A stretch of DNA of 64,000 nt from Allomyces arbusculus (GCA_027604705.1 JADHYV010000031.1:62001-126000); one strand, 5' to 3'. Positions 1 through 11,543 are shown, counted from the first letter of the stretch. A program made the numbers and translations. The notes: generated from the letters alone by a model not told the origin.

Positions 1-1217
1 ATGAGCTGCCTGCCCACATTAGCCTTGGGCGCGCAGCATTGCGCAATGTTGAGCTTATGCAGCGTCAGCAGGAGCCCATCGACCCATTCGTGCAGGCGCA
101 ACTGGTTCGTGAGAGTTGGGGTGCACGAAACGTCAATAATGTGCAGCATTGGCGGAAGGGGCATCGGGAGAGTATGGAAGGTGTTGGACAATAGGTCGAG
201 GTGGGAAGGTTCAATGGCAGCTGTGGCCAGAGAAAAGCAAGATCTGACGCTGTTAGGGGAGTATTGGCGAGTGAGAGACGTGTGACCGACGACGGAAAAC
301 TTCAGTCGACGTCTTCAGGCAAGACAGCAACAAAGTGACTGGGAAAGCACTTCTTCAAGGGCAAAGACATGAGCGAGCGCAGCAGCTTAAATGGATTGAG
401 GGCGAAAATCGGAATGGCCACATGGGCGTGCCTTTTGCACCACTGAGCTCCAGCATGGTAAGATTTGGCGCGACAATGTGGTCAAGCACTTGCTCGATAA
501 ACTGTTTGGTCCAGTACGGCAAGTGGAGGCGGAGCGACCTAGTTGCAATGGGGAGGCGCACCAGGAGGTGAGAGAAATAATTGAGCCCCTGGCATGGTCC
601 ACCAATACTCAGCCGAACGTGATCGATCTGCAACTGCGTTCCAATGTCGTCGACCATTTTCAGGCAATCTATTACACGCATCTGATCGAGCGAGGTCATG
701 ACGCTGAGGTTGAACAACTGCATTATGCCATGCACTGCATTTGAGGATTGAGTGGCAACGAGTGCATTGAGCACAGGGCAACGTTTTCGTAACAAAGAAC
801 GCCGTTCAACTCCAACGACACCAAACAGGCATGCGCGCCAGAATTTTCGGCAGGACATGAATACCATCAACTTACCTTGCTGATCCCACTCATTCGTTAA
901 ACTCTGTGCACAGCTGTACTGTCAACCGTGAGAGTGAGAATGCGATCATACAGGCCTGGTAATCCCTCGTCATTTTTGATATCGTTGATGTTGAGCTGGA
1001 GAGTGCGAATCCCTGGTAGCAAGTGCTCATGCACACCAAACATCAAGGGCGGCTCAACACAAAGGCCTTCTAGATGTAGCGACATGAGCGTGTCCAGGTG
1101 AAGTGGCCACGTCTCGAGCGCATAGTAGCCGCATGCATACATCGTGAGATGGCAACATGCATGGCATGAGGAATCGCGAGTGTCACGGTCAATCACCATG
1201 TGCCGAAGCTGGTGCAA
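1..1217 (-). pseudogene. F-box/LRR-like family member, copy A (3' part, broken)
   Basis: Read on the minus strand, three pieces in different frames line up in order with the copies at 32.9-33.9 and 34.6-36.5 kb. Piece 897-1217 matches the segment of copy C with the pattern CxHLT...LESWPL. Piece 355-870 matches the segment with LRLHLxYWT...APxLTxL. Piece 1-285 carries the LRR-like stretch SDLAFLWPQLP followed by LSNTFHTLP. Inside the last piece the frame changes between the two LRR motifs. A good donor (AGGTAAGT, minus, near 876) lies between the first two pieces, so some frame changes could be introns. The N-terminal F-box-like part was not found upstream and the gene runs off the window at position 1. 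Either it is a decaying gene or a fast-evolving spliced one; I favour decay. Confidence 0.5.
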
Positions 1218-1881
1218 TGGAATCGTCGACTGTCAGCCACTGAACATGCATTTGGCCGTCTTGAGGACTGCCTTGTCAGCTGCGACCTTTAGAGCTACAC
1301 AAAACCCACTGTGCTCTCCCACCACTTGCCGCAGAGAGGCCGCAACATGGCATCCATGCCAGCGCAGAGCTTTTGGTCGAAAGAAGCTCTTCGGGACCAG
1401 CAAACTGGCGTCTTTCGGTCAATTTCTCCTCCACGGCGCTTCCCACAACTCATGTGATAGCAGGACTCCATTATTGTGGTCGCTTGGTCCCTTGAAATTA
1501 CTTGCGCTGACAGTTAGGTGCGACTCTTGCGCTTCCATCATTTTCGGTCCGACATGGCCTCTTGAGTTTGCGCTGGTCATCATTCTCTGTGTTGATGCGC
1601 GAGATCAGCACTTACAGCGGGGATTCGGGAAGAGATCGCAATGGCCGCAGGTTTGCGATCTGACATGGCCACAAATTCAGCTTTCTTCTCAGGCACGTGG
1701 GTCGCGATCTGTGATCCGTGGTTCGGCCGGCCCTGCCGGCCCGCCGCAACCCCTCCACCAGCGGCCACTGTCGACAACGTCCCCTTCGACAACGTTGAAG
1801 GGCAGCGACAATAAGCATAATTCGCAGCAATCGCGCTGCAACTGCACGCAAAACGATCCAGCAGCAACACCAGTATCAACC
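1218..1881. other. Intergenic, no gene recognised
   Basis: This stretch separates copy A from the Mpv17-like gene and probably holds the latter's promoter and 5' leader. A long plus-strand open frame crosses it (from about 1144), but its translation shows no domain and it runs into the start exon of the next gene in another frame. I see nothing else in it. Confidence 0.4.
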
Positions 1882-2804
1882 ATGGCCGTCCAATCCAAGC
1901 AAGTCAACCGCGGGTGGTGGGCCGCCTACGTCGCGATGCTCGCTGCACGGCCTGTCTTGACAAAGGTAATTAAATTCCTATTCAGCTCCACGAGCCATGC
2001 GGTAGACGTTCAAGGACTCTGACGCGCGCAATTCGGCGTCGAATTGTCTCTGTAGGCGGCGACGTCGGCGTTTCTGAACACGCTTCAAGAGACGATCTCG
2101 CAGGTCATGACGAACCCGCGTCAGGACCGCGGCATTGTCCTGGAAAAGGCGCTCAAGATGGGCACTTACGGTGCGTTGACCGAGCGCGTTTTGATGCCAT
2201 GCGTCCAGCAGGCTCCAAACTAAACCACCGACGCTCCCCCAGGCTTCACGATTGGCGGTCCGCTCGGTCACTTCCTCTACGCAATCTTGAACGGCGTGTT
2301 CTCCGGCACGTCACTCGGGCACCAGATTGGCCAGCTCGTTGGCGCCAACGTTTTCGTTGTGCCGATTCAGAATGCCGGTTCGTCATCTGCCGCTTCGTCG
2401 CGTCGAATTCGGTTGCGGTGGACAAATGGATTCACCATTTCCCCATCGTACTCCAGTGTACCTCGCCGCCATGGCCCTGATTTCGGGCGGCGACGTGGTC
2501 GCCGAAGTCAAGCGCGGTTTCTGGCCCTTGAGTACGCCCTCGACTTGATTTCAACCCGCGACAGCAATCGTTTCCGGCATCTGACGATTCTTACCCCATC
2601 TTTGCAGTGAAACTCACGTGGAGCATTTTCCCGGTTGTGCAACTGATTGCGATCAAGTTCCTGCGACCGGACCTGTGGCTGCCATTCTTCCAGGCCGTCG
2701 GGTTTGTCTTTGGCGTCTATGTCTCGTACCAGGTCAAGAATGCTCAGCGCCGGCGCCGGTTGTCGGACGGCGGCAAGCGCAGGTCGCAGCCGCGGTCGTC
2801 GTGA
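1882..2804 (+). CDS. Mpv17/PMP22 family membrane protein
   Basis: Five exons: 1882-1965, 2056-2170, 2243-2377, 2457-2531, 2608-2804, giving 201 residues, normal for the family. Joining them restores the family's hallmarks: an N-terminal WWAAYVAMLAARPVLTK helix, the GGPLGHFLYAILNG block (GPxxHxxY signature), and a C-terminal WSIFPVVQLIAIKF...FGVYVSY block. Mpv17, PXMP2 and Sym1 relatives are small four-helix proteins of the peroxisomal or inner mitochondrial membrane, thought to form channels or support membrane homeostasis. The tail is unusually basic (RRRR...KRRSQPRSS). The ATG at 1882 has a good context (CAACCATGG) and all exon phases agree. Which subfamily it belongs to cannot be decided from the sequence alone. 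It converges on the NOL10-like gene downstream. Confidence 0.88.
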
Positions 2805-3159
2805 ATGACGAGGAAGTAGGAGCGCGTTGGTCGCTCTGTTTTGTTGAATCGGATTATCCCAGCCAACCTGTGCATCCATACGCATCATAAACATGTCTTG
2901 TTGTCGCATGTTGTCAGGCCCGCGATTGTGTCTCATTCTATCTGCCTTGTCGGATTGGACCGTGCCGTCAAAACGCAACGTCAAAGCGCCGATGCTGGCG
3001 ATAAACAAAAGTTGGTTTTGACAGAGAGCGATCGTTTCGGCAAGCACGTTGCTGTCTGAGTACTTGCTCATACCCTTTTCTCTTGGTCCACAAACCCGTC
3101 ACTAAAAATGATCTGCCCAAGATACATTGTATTCTACACGCCCAAACCACCCCGCACGC
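2805..3159. other. Convergent 3' intergenic region
   Basis: It lies between the stop codons of the Mpv17-like gene (+) and the Enp2-like gene (-). It should hold both 3' untranslated regions. No coding signal or repeat was seen. Confidence 0.4.
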
Positions 3160-5282
3160 TCACGCGCGCCGCCTGCCGCCACGCGCGCCTCCTCGTGCCC
3201 CACCGCGCCCACTACCGCCGCTGCTGCCGCCGCGACCACCACCGCGACCCTTCTTCCCGCCAAGTTCAAAGCTCATCTCCATCCCGCCCGACGTGGACCG
3301 CGTGTTGGCCTCATGCTCGCCTGTCTCGGCCTGCACACGCGCGGCAAACGTCTGCTTGCGCCGCAAAGACTCGAGCGACTTGACCTCGACCATACTCGGC
3401 CCCTTGGGTGGTGCCGCAGTATCGGCTGACTTGCGCGGTTTCGTGGCCCGGGATGCGCGCGGGGCCAGGATCGGATCGGCGGTGCCGTCGCCGCGCTTCC
3501 CCTTGCCCTTGGCGGGTGCCGACGATGAGGGAGAGGGTTCATCGACGTCCATAGCATCGTCGTCCGAGTCGGAGTCGTCGCTCGCGTCCGAGGCCTCATC
3601 GGCCGACCCGGCGCCCGTGGCCTTGCGCAGATCCTCCTCGTCTGATGACTCGTAAACAGCGTTTTTCCTCGCGACCGTCGGCTTAGTCGACGGGTTGAGC
3701 AGCTTGAACGCGTCAGACGACTCGTCAATCGCAAACTCGGGGTTTTCAAACACCGCCTTGAACCGATCGTCGACCGCATCCGTCCCACCGAGCTTCGTGG
3801 CCAAATTGGAATTGACCTTGGCCTTCGGTTTCGCGGCAATGCGCGACCCGCGCTTGGCCTCGAGTTTCTCCTTGATAAGCTGCTGCTTGTACTCCTCGAA
3901 CGCAAACGGATTCGCAATAAGCTTGGCGCGCTCGTAAAGCCGCTGGTCGATAAAGTACCCGTGCATGTAGGCCTTGGCGGCCGCCGTGCCCACGACCTGC
4001 TCGAGCCCAAGTTTCTTGAGCTCCTTGCGCGTCACAAACTTGTAGTTGTCGTAGAGCACCGCCGCCTGCGTCTCGGCCATTTCCTCGGTCAGGTTCTCGA
4101 GGAACGCGGCGAAATGCGGGGCCGGACCCAAATCCGGAACCAGGTAGGTGTGCATTTGCACGGCCTCGCCCGCGACAAACAAGAGCCCGGAATCGGGCAC
4201 GACGCAGACGTCGTTGATATCGTTGGGCGGCTCGATCGACGTGAAGAGCGCGCCCGATTCGCGGTTCCACATGCGGATGATTTTCCGGTCCGTCGAAATG
4301 ACGTTCTCGGACCGGTCGTGCCACGCGACGTTGCGGATCTCGAGTCCGTACTGGTGGTCCTTGACGAGCCTCGGCGCCGGGTGACGCAGGTCGTAGAGAA
4401 GGACGTGGCCGGACGATGTGCCCACACCGAGGTGCAGGCCGTCGTTGCGGAAGGACAGTGCCGAGATTTCGGGCCGCGACGTGGGCGAGTCGAGGTACTC
4501 GCGCAACGCGGGCTGCACGTCAATACGCGCAATGCGGGACCGGATCCTCGGGTCCCAGAACTCGACGCACCCGTCGTCGCCACCAAAGCACCACAGCTGG
4601 TTGGCCGGGTTAATCTCGATCTTGTTGATCCCCGGCGAATCGGTCACGAGCGGATTCAAGAACCGGCCTTCTTCGAGATTGAGCCGGTAGATGTCAGACG
4701 AGGCGCCACCCACGAGCAGGTCACACGACGGGTAGTGGTATTGCAAGTCGCGCCCGAATTTCGGGATACGCGTCGAGTAGTGGATGCCGAACTGCGTGTG
4801 GAACTGGAGGGTGCGGTCGGCTTGCAAGTGCACCGACTTGGTCCAGTCGTCGGAGAGAATGACAAAGTTGACGTTTTCCACATCCGAGTGGCGGTCGAAT
4901 TTCATGGCCATTTCGGCAAACTCGTAGACGCGGATCTGCGGCTTGTAGACGCCCGTGGCCATGGCATACTTGCCGTCGCGCGTGAGCTTGATACGGTACG
5001 AGGCCTCGGGGAACTCAAAGTCCTGGATCAGCTCGATGCGGTTGCGCCATTCTGGTGGAGAAGGACAACGGTCAGGTTCGCATTTGAGTACAGGTGCGGA
5101 GGCGGTACTGAAAGGGCCGTGAAGCGGCGGGAAGGTCAGGATGATGGTCTATCCATACCCGGATCCTTCTTCAAGGCTGACTTGGAGCGCTCGGTGAGCC
5201 ACTCGGGCAGCGTGACGTTGCGCGCTGAGCCGCCGACGCGGTAGACCTTGACATTGTTGGGGTTGCTGACAGCCAGCGCCAT
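3160..5282 (-). CDS. ENP2: NOL10/Enp2 nucleolar WD-repeat protein
   Basis: Two exons (5282-5159 and 5051-3160) give 671 residues, close to human NOL10 and yeast Enp2. Exon 1 encodes the conserved opening MALAVSNPNNVKVYRVGG. Exon 2 continues with EWRNRIELIQDFEFPEASYRIK and the typical IHYSTRIPKFGRDLQYHYPSCD segment. The N-terminal ~380 residues form the WD-repeat propeller. Around residues 475-505 a NUC153-type motif follows (DDRFKAVFENPEFAID). Then come acidic/serine-rich stretches and an RGG-rich tail suited to RNA binding. Enp2 acts in early 18S rRNA processing and small-subunit assembly in the nucleolus. The ATG at 5282 was chosen because it begins the conserved N-terminus. The 107-nt intron has GTATGG...CAG ends. 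Its start faces the membrane-protein gene at 6277 across about 1 kb. Confidence 0.92.
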
Positions 5283-6276
5283 GGTGGAGGCGGGAGGGCG
5301 GGATCACGACGCGAGTGGGACGAGACGAGATTGCAGCGGTTGGGTCGATGGGTTCGGTGAAGGTGCCGCAGCTCGCGTAGAGGGTCTAGCGGCTTGGGGC
5401 GGGCGCTTGTTTGCCGTTTCGATAATTCCCGGCTGGCCGATGGTGGTGGTGGTCATGGAGATGGTGGAGGTGCGCGAAGCGGTGGTTGGTGCGCGATCCG
5501 TCATGTGCAAGCATGTGGCATGTTGCGACCCCACGGCAAAGCGGTTGCCATGGGCCATGACTCCTCATTCTACCGGTGCGGCGCCAGCGATCGACCGGCA
5601 CACTCCCACGCAACGACCTTCTCTTGAGCTCTTTCCACTGCCGGCAAAACGCACCAATCACCACTATCCAACCACCGCCTACTACCAACAGCAACAGCAC
5701 TAACATTCTGCACCGAAGCATCCAACAGCACTAGCAGCCGCACCAACGCAGCACCCGCTCGACGACCTCAGCACGGCATTGTCGCCGTGCACTCATCTCT
5801 TTGCGCACCCCACAACCTTTGTGACCCGCTTCGCGACCCGACATCGCGAAGGACACAGGCACCAGCCCGGGCTGCTCCCGTCCATTGCACCAGATCGCAT
5901 CCGCGCGCATTCGCCAACATTCGACCGCGTGCGCGTGTGCACCGGCCACTGTGCACGACCAACCGTGGCTGCCGACAAGCTACTCCCGTACCTGGCCCTT
6001 GCGATCTGCTCGGTACCGCACAGCACGATCAATCGGAGTCAAACAGAGAAGCGTTTCTCGAACGACAGCCGACCCTGCTGCACATCACTAGGCTGCGAGC
6101 GAGGCCTGACGGTCGAGGCTGCAATTGATTGCGATTACCTGAGCGGCGCTCGACGCGCTGGTGCCTTGGCCAACGCAGCGGCCGGTGCGCGCTCACGCAT
6201 TGCTCGCATCGCTGACCATTGCGCTGATCGCGACGCCAAACGATCTCGTTCGCGTACCCGTTGACCGCGATTGTAT
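5283..6276. promoter_or_regulatory. Divergent promoter region, ENP2 / membrane protein
   Basis: About 1 kb lies between two divergently transcribed starts. It is pyrimidine- and CA-rich towards the plus-strand gene. Open frames cross it (for example 5779-6264 +) but show no domain and have poor composition. An upstream exon carrying a signal peptide for the 6277 gene could hide here, but none with an ATG could be supported. Confidence 0.35.
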
Positions 6277-8442
6277 ATGCCCAGCGGCACCTTTGCCATT
6301 CCACCCGACCTCCGAACTGGCATGTCGTCCTCATCGTTCTCCACCACTGCGTCGCCCACCAGCTCGTCGACGCGGTCCCCGACTGCGTCGCCGACACCCG
6401 CGAGTTTCCGGGACACAGTCAAGCCCGCGCGCTTGACGGGCACGTCCATTGCCGACGTTCTCGGCGACCTGCACGCAGCCAACCCCGTCATCTACGCACT
6501 ATGCCGTCCCTCGGCCGCGGCCGTCGCCGCAACCGCAACCTCCCGCAGGATGTTAAACGACGGCACGGCCAATCTCGAACCGGGGAATCCCGTCAAGTCG
6601 AACAGTACCACTTCGGCACCGTCCGCAACGGCCTCGCCTGCATGCCTTCCGCGATTCGACGCCGACCTAATAGCATGTCAGGCGTCTGAGTGCCCTGGGG
6701 CTGTCGCCGACTTACAGGCCGCGATTATGGTGTTCCGCACGACCTCCACGGCTGCCCAGGCCACGTCCGTCCTCGTCGCCGCCGAACAACTGCACGTTTG
6801 TGCACGTACGCAGTGCACCGACCAGTACCTCGCCGCGCACTCGCTGTCGTGCGTCGACCTTGACTCGCCCGCGTTACGCACCGCCAATATCTCGCTCACG
6901 ACTCTCCCGCCCATCGTCGGCAACGGCGCCCTCCTTGGCGGCGCTCTACCCGACGCCGACGCGTCCCTCGCCGCGGATTTCACCAAGTACCAGGCCCGGC
7001 TCGCGTCGGGCGAAACGCCACCAAACGACGCCGCGCGGCGTGTTGGCGTTTGTCTCCTCACCTCTCCCGCGGGCACGGCTTGCGAGCCTGCGCGCATGGC
7101 ACCGGGGGATTCAGGGGAACTGAGCACCGCCGCGGTTCCCGCGGGCATTCCAGCGGACTTCGCATCGCTCGAGCTGGGCGGGACGGCAGTCGCCAAAGTC
7201 GCGCGGTTCCCGATGTCGTTTGAACTCGCCGCGCCCCAGAATTACTATTTCCCGGGCGGCACGTGCCGCAACGGCCGCGTGGTCACGGCGGGGGTCGCGC
7301 GAGTCCCCGGCGCGTCGTGTGTGAGCACGGGCGATTGTTTATTCGGAACCTGTGTCGACGGGTCGTGCGCATTACAGCCGCCGAAATCGATCGTCAGCGC
7401 GGACGCGCTCGCGCAGTCGTTTGGGACTTTGCGTGGGCGTGCGAGCGATGGCAACTTGGATTCGACGCTGTCGCAGGTGATTCTGATTCCAACGATCGTC
7501 ATGGCGGCCGCGCTCGTTGCGTTGATTGCGAAACGGCGGTGGGAAATGCACAAGGCCCGTAAGGCCACGGACGACCCGGCACACGCGACCGACCCGGTGC
7601 GGCGCGCGTGGTGGCGGCCGCACGATCGGCGCAAGTACGGCAAGGGCGTGAAACGTTTCGGGACACTGGGTGGGTTCGCGATCGCGCCGCCCCGGGACGC
7701 GTGTGCGGTGCCGGTGGAGGGCGGGAATGGCGATGAGGATGACGAGGATGATGAAGATTGGGTCTGGGAGGACGAGATTGTTGTGCCGACGGGGAACTCG
7801 ACCGCGGATGTGGCTGCGGCCGCGGCGGGGATGCTCGAGCCGCTGGATGCCGATGAGGAGGGGTTGCCAGAGTACGAGAGGGTGCTGTTTACAAGGCGGT
7901 TGTCGGTCGCAACCATGGGACATGTCGACTTGCGCGCCGTACGTGATGCGCCAGACGCGGCGGGCGTGGCCGAGAACGTGCCAGAGTCGGACGCGACGCT
8001 GGTGCCGCCAGTGGCGGCACCGGCGGTCCCATCACTCGCGCCGGACCCGCCGACCTTGACCCCGCCTGCACCTGCGGCAACGGTTGCACCGACCGCCGCG
8101 ACCATGGCCGCGGCCGCGGCGACTCCACCGCCCGAGTATGACGTGCACGAAGATCATGCGCAGGTGGCTGTGGGTTTGCCGCCTGGATCAACAGGCGGCG
8201 CGCAACATCTCACAGCGTTCCCTGCGATCCCGGGGTCAGGCCTGTACCTTGGCCCACACGGGTCGGTTCTGTCGCTTGCGCTCGCACGGTCCGGAGCGAA
8301 TAGCGGGGTCTCGTCTGCCGCCGCGTCACTGCGCGGGTTCACGCCGCGGTCCGGGTCACTGGAAATGGCGCCACTGGTGAGCGCATCGCGCCGGTCATCG
8401 GCGAGTAGTGTCGGGCGTGGAGGAGGCGAAGGGCGGGGATGA
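6277..8442 (+). CDS. Putative single-pass membrane protein with Cys-containing ectodomain
   Basis: An uninterrupted frame of 721 codons from the first ATG (6277). About 395 residues precede one clear hydrophobic helix (VILIPTIVMAAALVALIA, near residues 398-418). A basic stop-transfer KRRWEMHKARK follows. The N-terminal part has paired Cys (CQASECPG, CARTQC, CVSTGDCLFGTCVDGSC) and looks extracellular. The C-terminal ~300 residues are acidic, then Pro/Ala/Ser-rich with PPPEY, and look cytosolic. An in-frame stop sits just upstream of 6277 and no signal peptide is encoded at this start, so a 5' exon may be missing. I recognise no family. A cell-surface sensor or adhesin-like role is only a guess from architecture. 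The gene converges on the BTB gene. Confidence 0.7.
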   Translation: MPSGTFAIPPDLRTGMSSSSFSTTASPTSSSTRSPTASPTPASFRDTVKPARLTGTSIADVLGDLHAANPVIYALCRPSAAAVAATATSRRMLNDGTANLEPGNPVKSNSTTSAPSATASPACLPRFDADLIACQASECPGAVADLQAAIMVFRTTSTAAQATSVLVAAEQLHVCARTQCTDQYLAAHSLSCVDLDSPALRTANISLTTLPPIVGNGALLGGALPDADASLAADFTKYQARLASGETPPNDAARRVGVCLLTSPAGTACEPARMAPGDSGELSTAAVPAGIPADFASLELGGTAVAKVARFPMSFELAAPQNYYFPGGTCRNGRVVTAGVARVPGASCVSTGDCLFGTCVDGSCALQPPKSIVSADALAQSFGTLRGRASDGNLDSTLSQVILIPTIVMAAALVALIAKRRWEMHKARKATDDPAHATDPVRRAWWRPHDRRKYGKGVKRFGTLGGFAIAPPRDACAVPVEGGNGDEDDEDDEDWVWEDEIVVPTGNSTADVAAAAAGMLEPLDADEEGLPEYERVLFTRRLSVATMGHVDLRAVRDAPDAAGVAENVPESDATLVPPVAAPAVPSLAPDPPTLTPPAPAATVAPTAATMAAAAATPPPEYDVHEDHAQVAVGLPPGSTGGAQHLTAFPAIPGSGLYLGPHGSVLSLALARSGANSGVSSAAASLRGFTPRSGSLEMAPLVSASRRSSASSVGRGGGEGRG

Positions 8443-8613
8443 AGAAGGGGAGGTGAGAGGGGAAGGGCGTGAATCAAGATGCAGAAGCATGGGAAAACAT
8501 GAATGAAACTGGCATTTCAAATATTTATGATCTTGTCTTGCGTGCAACAAAAACCATGACCCAGTTCGTCTTTTTGCAAGTTCGCTCTCTGATCCAGTTC
8601 CTGCTCGACATCC

Positions 8614-9957
8614 TCACCACGCGTGCAGTCCGCCCCCGGCTCCCCTCGTCGCCCCTGCAATCGCCGCCATCGCCATCGCGACCGCCGTCGCCCCACTCGC
8701 GCTCTCCACCGGAACCACAGGCGCCGTGCGAGTCAGCACAAACACGACAGGCGTCTCTCTGACCGCCGGCGTCTGCACCTTACACTTCAACTCCGCGACC
8801 TCGTTCGGATTCGCCAACGCGTACCCACACTCCATGACTTGATTGAGCAGCGCGACCACATGCGCGCGCATCAGTGCATTCGTCTGCCCAACATCGCCGA
8901 TCACGTTCCCGCCCCTTGCACCCCCACCACCACCTTCCAGAAACACGAGCCGTCCTGGGTACGGCCACGGCGGGTCCGTGTTCACCCTCGCGCGAAACTC
9001 GGCCGGGTAGATTTCGACCATCATGGCGAGTTCCGAGACTTCGATGGTCGCGGACCGCACGCCGATTCCATATGCGCGGCGTGCCATTTCAGGCACGAGT
9101 CGTTCTTCCTTGGCGGTCCAGGCGACGCGCACGGTGACGAGCGCCGGGGTCGGATGGGAGAGGGTCGTGGCCAGGCGGTGGTGTTGTGCAAGGACGATCT
9201 TAGCGTCACGGAGAAAACCGTAGAAGTCGAGTTCGTGCGCGAGAGAGAGGTACGTGCAGAGCGGGCGCGGGTCCGGCCAGTCGTGTGGGGTGCCCGACGA
9301 AGAGTTGGCTGAGGATGAGGTTGGTGGTGACCGCGTGCGGCCGCGGTAGGGGGAGGTGGTGGAAGCGGAGTGCGAGGTCAATGGGGCGCTGGCGGTGGGG
9401 GACCCGGGACTCCCGAGCGGAACGGCATGCCGCCGGCGCAGGTGCGCGAGAATGAATGCGAAGATGGCCGGTTCGCGGTCAATGAACAGCGGCGGGTCGG
9501 GCGGTGCGCTATCGATCGGGTCGCGGATCGACAATTGGTGTAGTGTGCGGAAGAGACCCGTCTCTGGGTCGTTGCCAGTCGCGAGCGTCGACCAGTGCGT
9601 CGTGAACAGGCGACCGCCGACGTTCAGTGTGACCGCGCCAGGTGGAAGAGGCGCGGCGTGATTGGGTAAGTAGTTACAATGATAGCAGCACGGCGAACGG
9701 CCAGGTTCAGACGGGTTCGGAGTTGGCGGGGATGGTGTTGACGAGACGGCGTGGTTATAGGCGACGGCGTGATCTGCATGGTGGCTCGCTTGTGCACGAT
9801 GGAGATGGTCGCGCGCGCTGGTCGGAGTACAAGGCGACGGGAGCGCGCCGTACGACATGGACCATGGTTGGACGGATGCTGAAGACTGATCTCGGGCAGC
9901 GACGAGGTGCAGCGAGGGATGGGCGCAGCTGGCGTGCTGAGTGCCGGACGGATCCAT
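8614..9957 (-). CDS. BTB/POZ (T1, KCTD-like) domain protein
   Basis: A single-exon frame of 447 residues from the ATG at 9957. After a ~105-residue low-complexity N-terminus comes the T1-type BTB opening AVTLNVGGRLFTTHWSTL, then FRTLHQLS...PLFIDREPAIFAFILAHLR. The later half of the fold, LSLAHELDFYGFLRDAKIVL, follows a Ser/Pro-rich insertion of about 55 residues. In KCTD proteins and Kv channels this fold drives oligomerisation; KCTD relatives often serve as Cullin-3 adaptors. No channel helices are present, so an adaptor role is more likely. The C-terminal ~170 residues match nothing I know and include a Gly-rich loop (EGGGGGARGGN). It shares a 264-nt divergent promoter with USE1. Confidence 0.8.
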   Translation of the reverse strand: MDPSGTQHASCAHPSLHLVAARDQSSASVQPWSMSYGALPSPCTPTSARDHLHRAQASHHADHAVAYNHAVSSTPSPPTPNPSEPGRSPCCYHCNYLPNHAAPLPPGAVTLNVGGRLFTTHWSTLATGNDPETGLFRTLHQLSIRDPIDSAPPDPPLFIDREPAIFAFILAHLRRRHAVPLGSPGSPTASAPLTSHSASTTSPYRGRTRSPPTSSSANSSSGTPHDWPDPRPLCTYLSLAHELDFYGFLRDAKIVLAQHHRLATTLSHPTPALVTVRVAWTAKEERLVPEMARRAYGIGVRSATIEVSELAMMVEIYPAEFRARVNTDPPWPYPGRLVFLEGGGGGARGGNVIGDVGQTNALMRAHVVALLNQVMECGYALANPNEVAELKCKVQTPAVRETPVVFVLTRTAPVVPVESASGATAVAMAMAAIAGATRGAGGGLHAW

Positions 9958-10221
9958 GACGCGGATGCTCTATGAGCTATGCGGCAAGTTTGTGCACCGA
10001 AATGCTCGTGTCTTCGTCGTCAACGGGCGTGTGCACCGTGGACGACTCTGCGGCGCGCACCCGCTGGAGCACTCGAAGGCGATGGCCTGCCTCGCACCGC
10101 CGCCGCTTCGCGTCTCGCAGCACCACACGTGTTGGTCACACCTCGACAAGTCGACCCACTTCGCCACGTTCTCCTCCACCAATGGCCGTCCATCAAAGGC
10201 TTCACTCTGCAAGCACACGCC
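9958..10221. promoter_or_regulatory. Short divergent promoter, BTB gene / USE1
   Basis: 264 nt separate the two presumed start codons. The USE1 frame is open upstream (from 9979), so its start could lie further 5', making the shared region even shorter. No TATA box was evident. Confidence 0.35.
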
Positions 10222-11499
10222 ATGGCACTCGCTGCAACAATCCAGTCCGAGCGGGCAAGTATGGCCGACGCTGCCCCCGCCGGCGTCGACGACGTGACAC
10301 GCGCACGCATCAACACCGACCGCCGCCTGCACCGCCTCGAAACGCACCTCAACACGCTGCTCGATGACCCCGACAAGCGACAATGGCTGGCACTGGTATT
10401 GCGAAACTGGAACGTCATGTCACGCGTAATAGACAGTAATTGACACTGATCTGCTGCACCATGCGCAGAACGTGGCCGACCTGCACCAGGTCCTCGACAA
10501 GCTCAAGGCGTCGCTGTACGGCGCGAGACATTCGTCTTGCAACACGGTGCTCGCGCTCATCCGCCCGACGAACGCAACTGTAGGCCGCCCAACGATCCCG
10601 TCCTCGTCAACTATGCCGAGCGGTTGCGTCGCCTACAGGCGGCTGTGCAGCACGACAAGGTGCTTCACGAACTGGGATAGATTTCTGCGCGCATCCACCA
10701 GTTCCTCATTGTCCTTACTGTTGCTAGGCGTCCGTGGGCCTTCCAAAGTTTGAGCACCAAGCGTTCCGCCTACCCAACGTACCGCACGCAGACCTGCTCG
10801 CGCAGTTGCAGCAGCAGGTGCAACGCAACCGCGATGCGCACGAGGCCAAGCGAAGGGAGCTCTTGGTGCGTTCTGGCCACACGACTCGCTTGCTCGCTCA
10901 TGGGCTCGCTGATATATCGCTGCACGGCACTAGGATCTGCCGAGCAGCACGGGTGATGAGCCAACCGGTTCCGCTGCCCTGAAATCCATCCCGCCTCCCA
11001 CTTTGGAATCGCTGGCGTCGGCCTCGGCCACGTCCACCGCATCGCTGCGCCAGCGGAGGCCACCGGGCCAGTACGTGTACCCATTCCCTCGATTCTTTGC
11101 GCAACCGACCTTGACCTCTCACCACCCGCTCTGTTCACACCACGTAGTGACACGCGGTCCTCCCCATCCAACAGCACCGCCGCCGACACGAAAGACGTCA
11201 CTGAAGCACTGCAGATGCACGACAAGGTGCAAGACGAACTCGTGCAGAACCTGGCGTCGATGGCGTCGGTGCTCAAAGCCAATGCGCGCGCCTTCTCGCA
11301 CCATTTGCAGACCGACTTGCAGGTGGTCAACGACGCGTCGCAGATTCTGGCCAATAACACGGCGCGCATGGACAAGGAGGCAGACCGGCTGAAACAGTAT
11401 CGCGCGTCGAGTCGATGGACGACGTGCACGCTGGTGCTCGTGTTGCTTGTCATGATGGGGGTGACCGCAGGCATGTACATAGTGATCAAGATCTTTTGA
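10222..11499 (+). CDS. USE1: USE1-like Golgi-to-ER Qc-SNARE
   Basis: Six inferred exons: 10222-10425, 10469-10515, 10584-10659, 10728-10865, 10934-11070, 11148-11499, giving 317 residues. The C-terminus is diagnostic: LQMHDKVQDELVQNLASMAS, then LKANARAFSHHLQTDLQVVND as the SNARE helix, then KEADRLKQY and a tail anchor (CTLVLVLLVMMGVTAGMYIVIKIF). The N-terminal part (RINTDRRLHRLETHLNTLL) and the second and third exons (ADLHQVLDKLKASL, NYAERLRRLQAAV) fit the family's N-terminal helices. USE1 works with Sec20, Ufe1 and Sec22 in retrograde fusion at the ER. Introns are short (43-77 nt). The first has a non-ideal donor (GTAATA) and is the least certain. The upstream frame is open, so an earlier start is possible. 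The stop lies 44 nt from that of RIB5. Confidence 0.85.
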
Positions 11500-11543
11500 G
11501 ACAAATTCAAGTCGACTGTATTGATGCATGGGTGGGAATGGTC

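Noticed and set aside
3961-5244. A 427-codon plus-strand open frame opposite ENP2
   Set aside because: A shadow of the conserved minus-strand WD-repeat gene; no domain in its translation.
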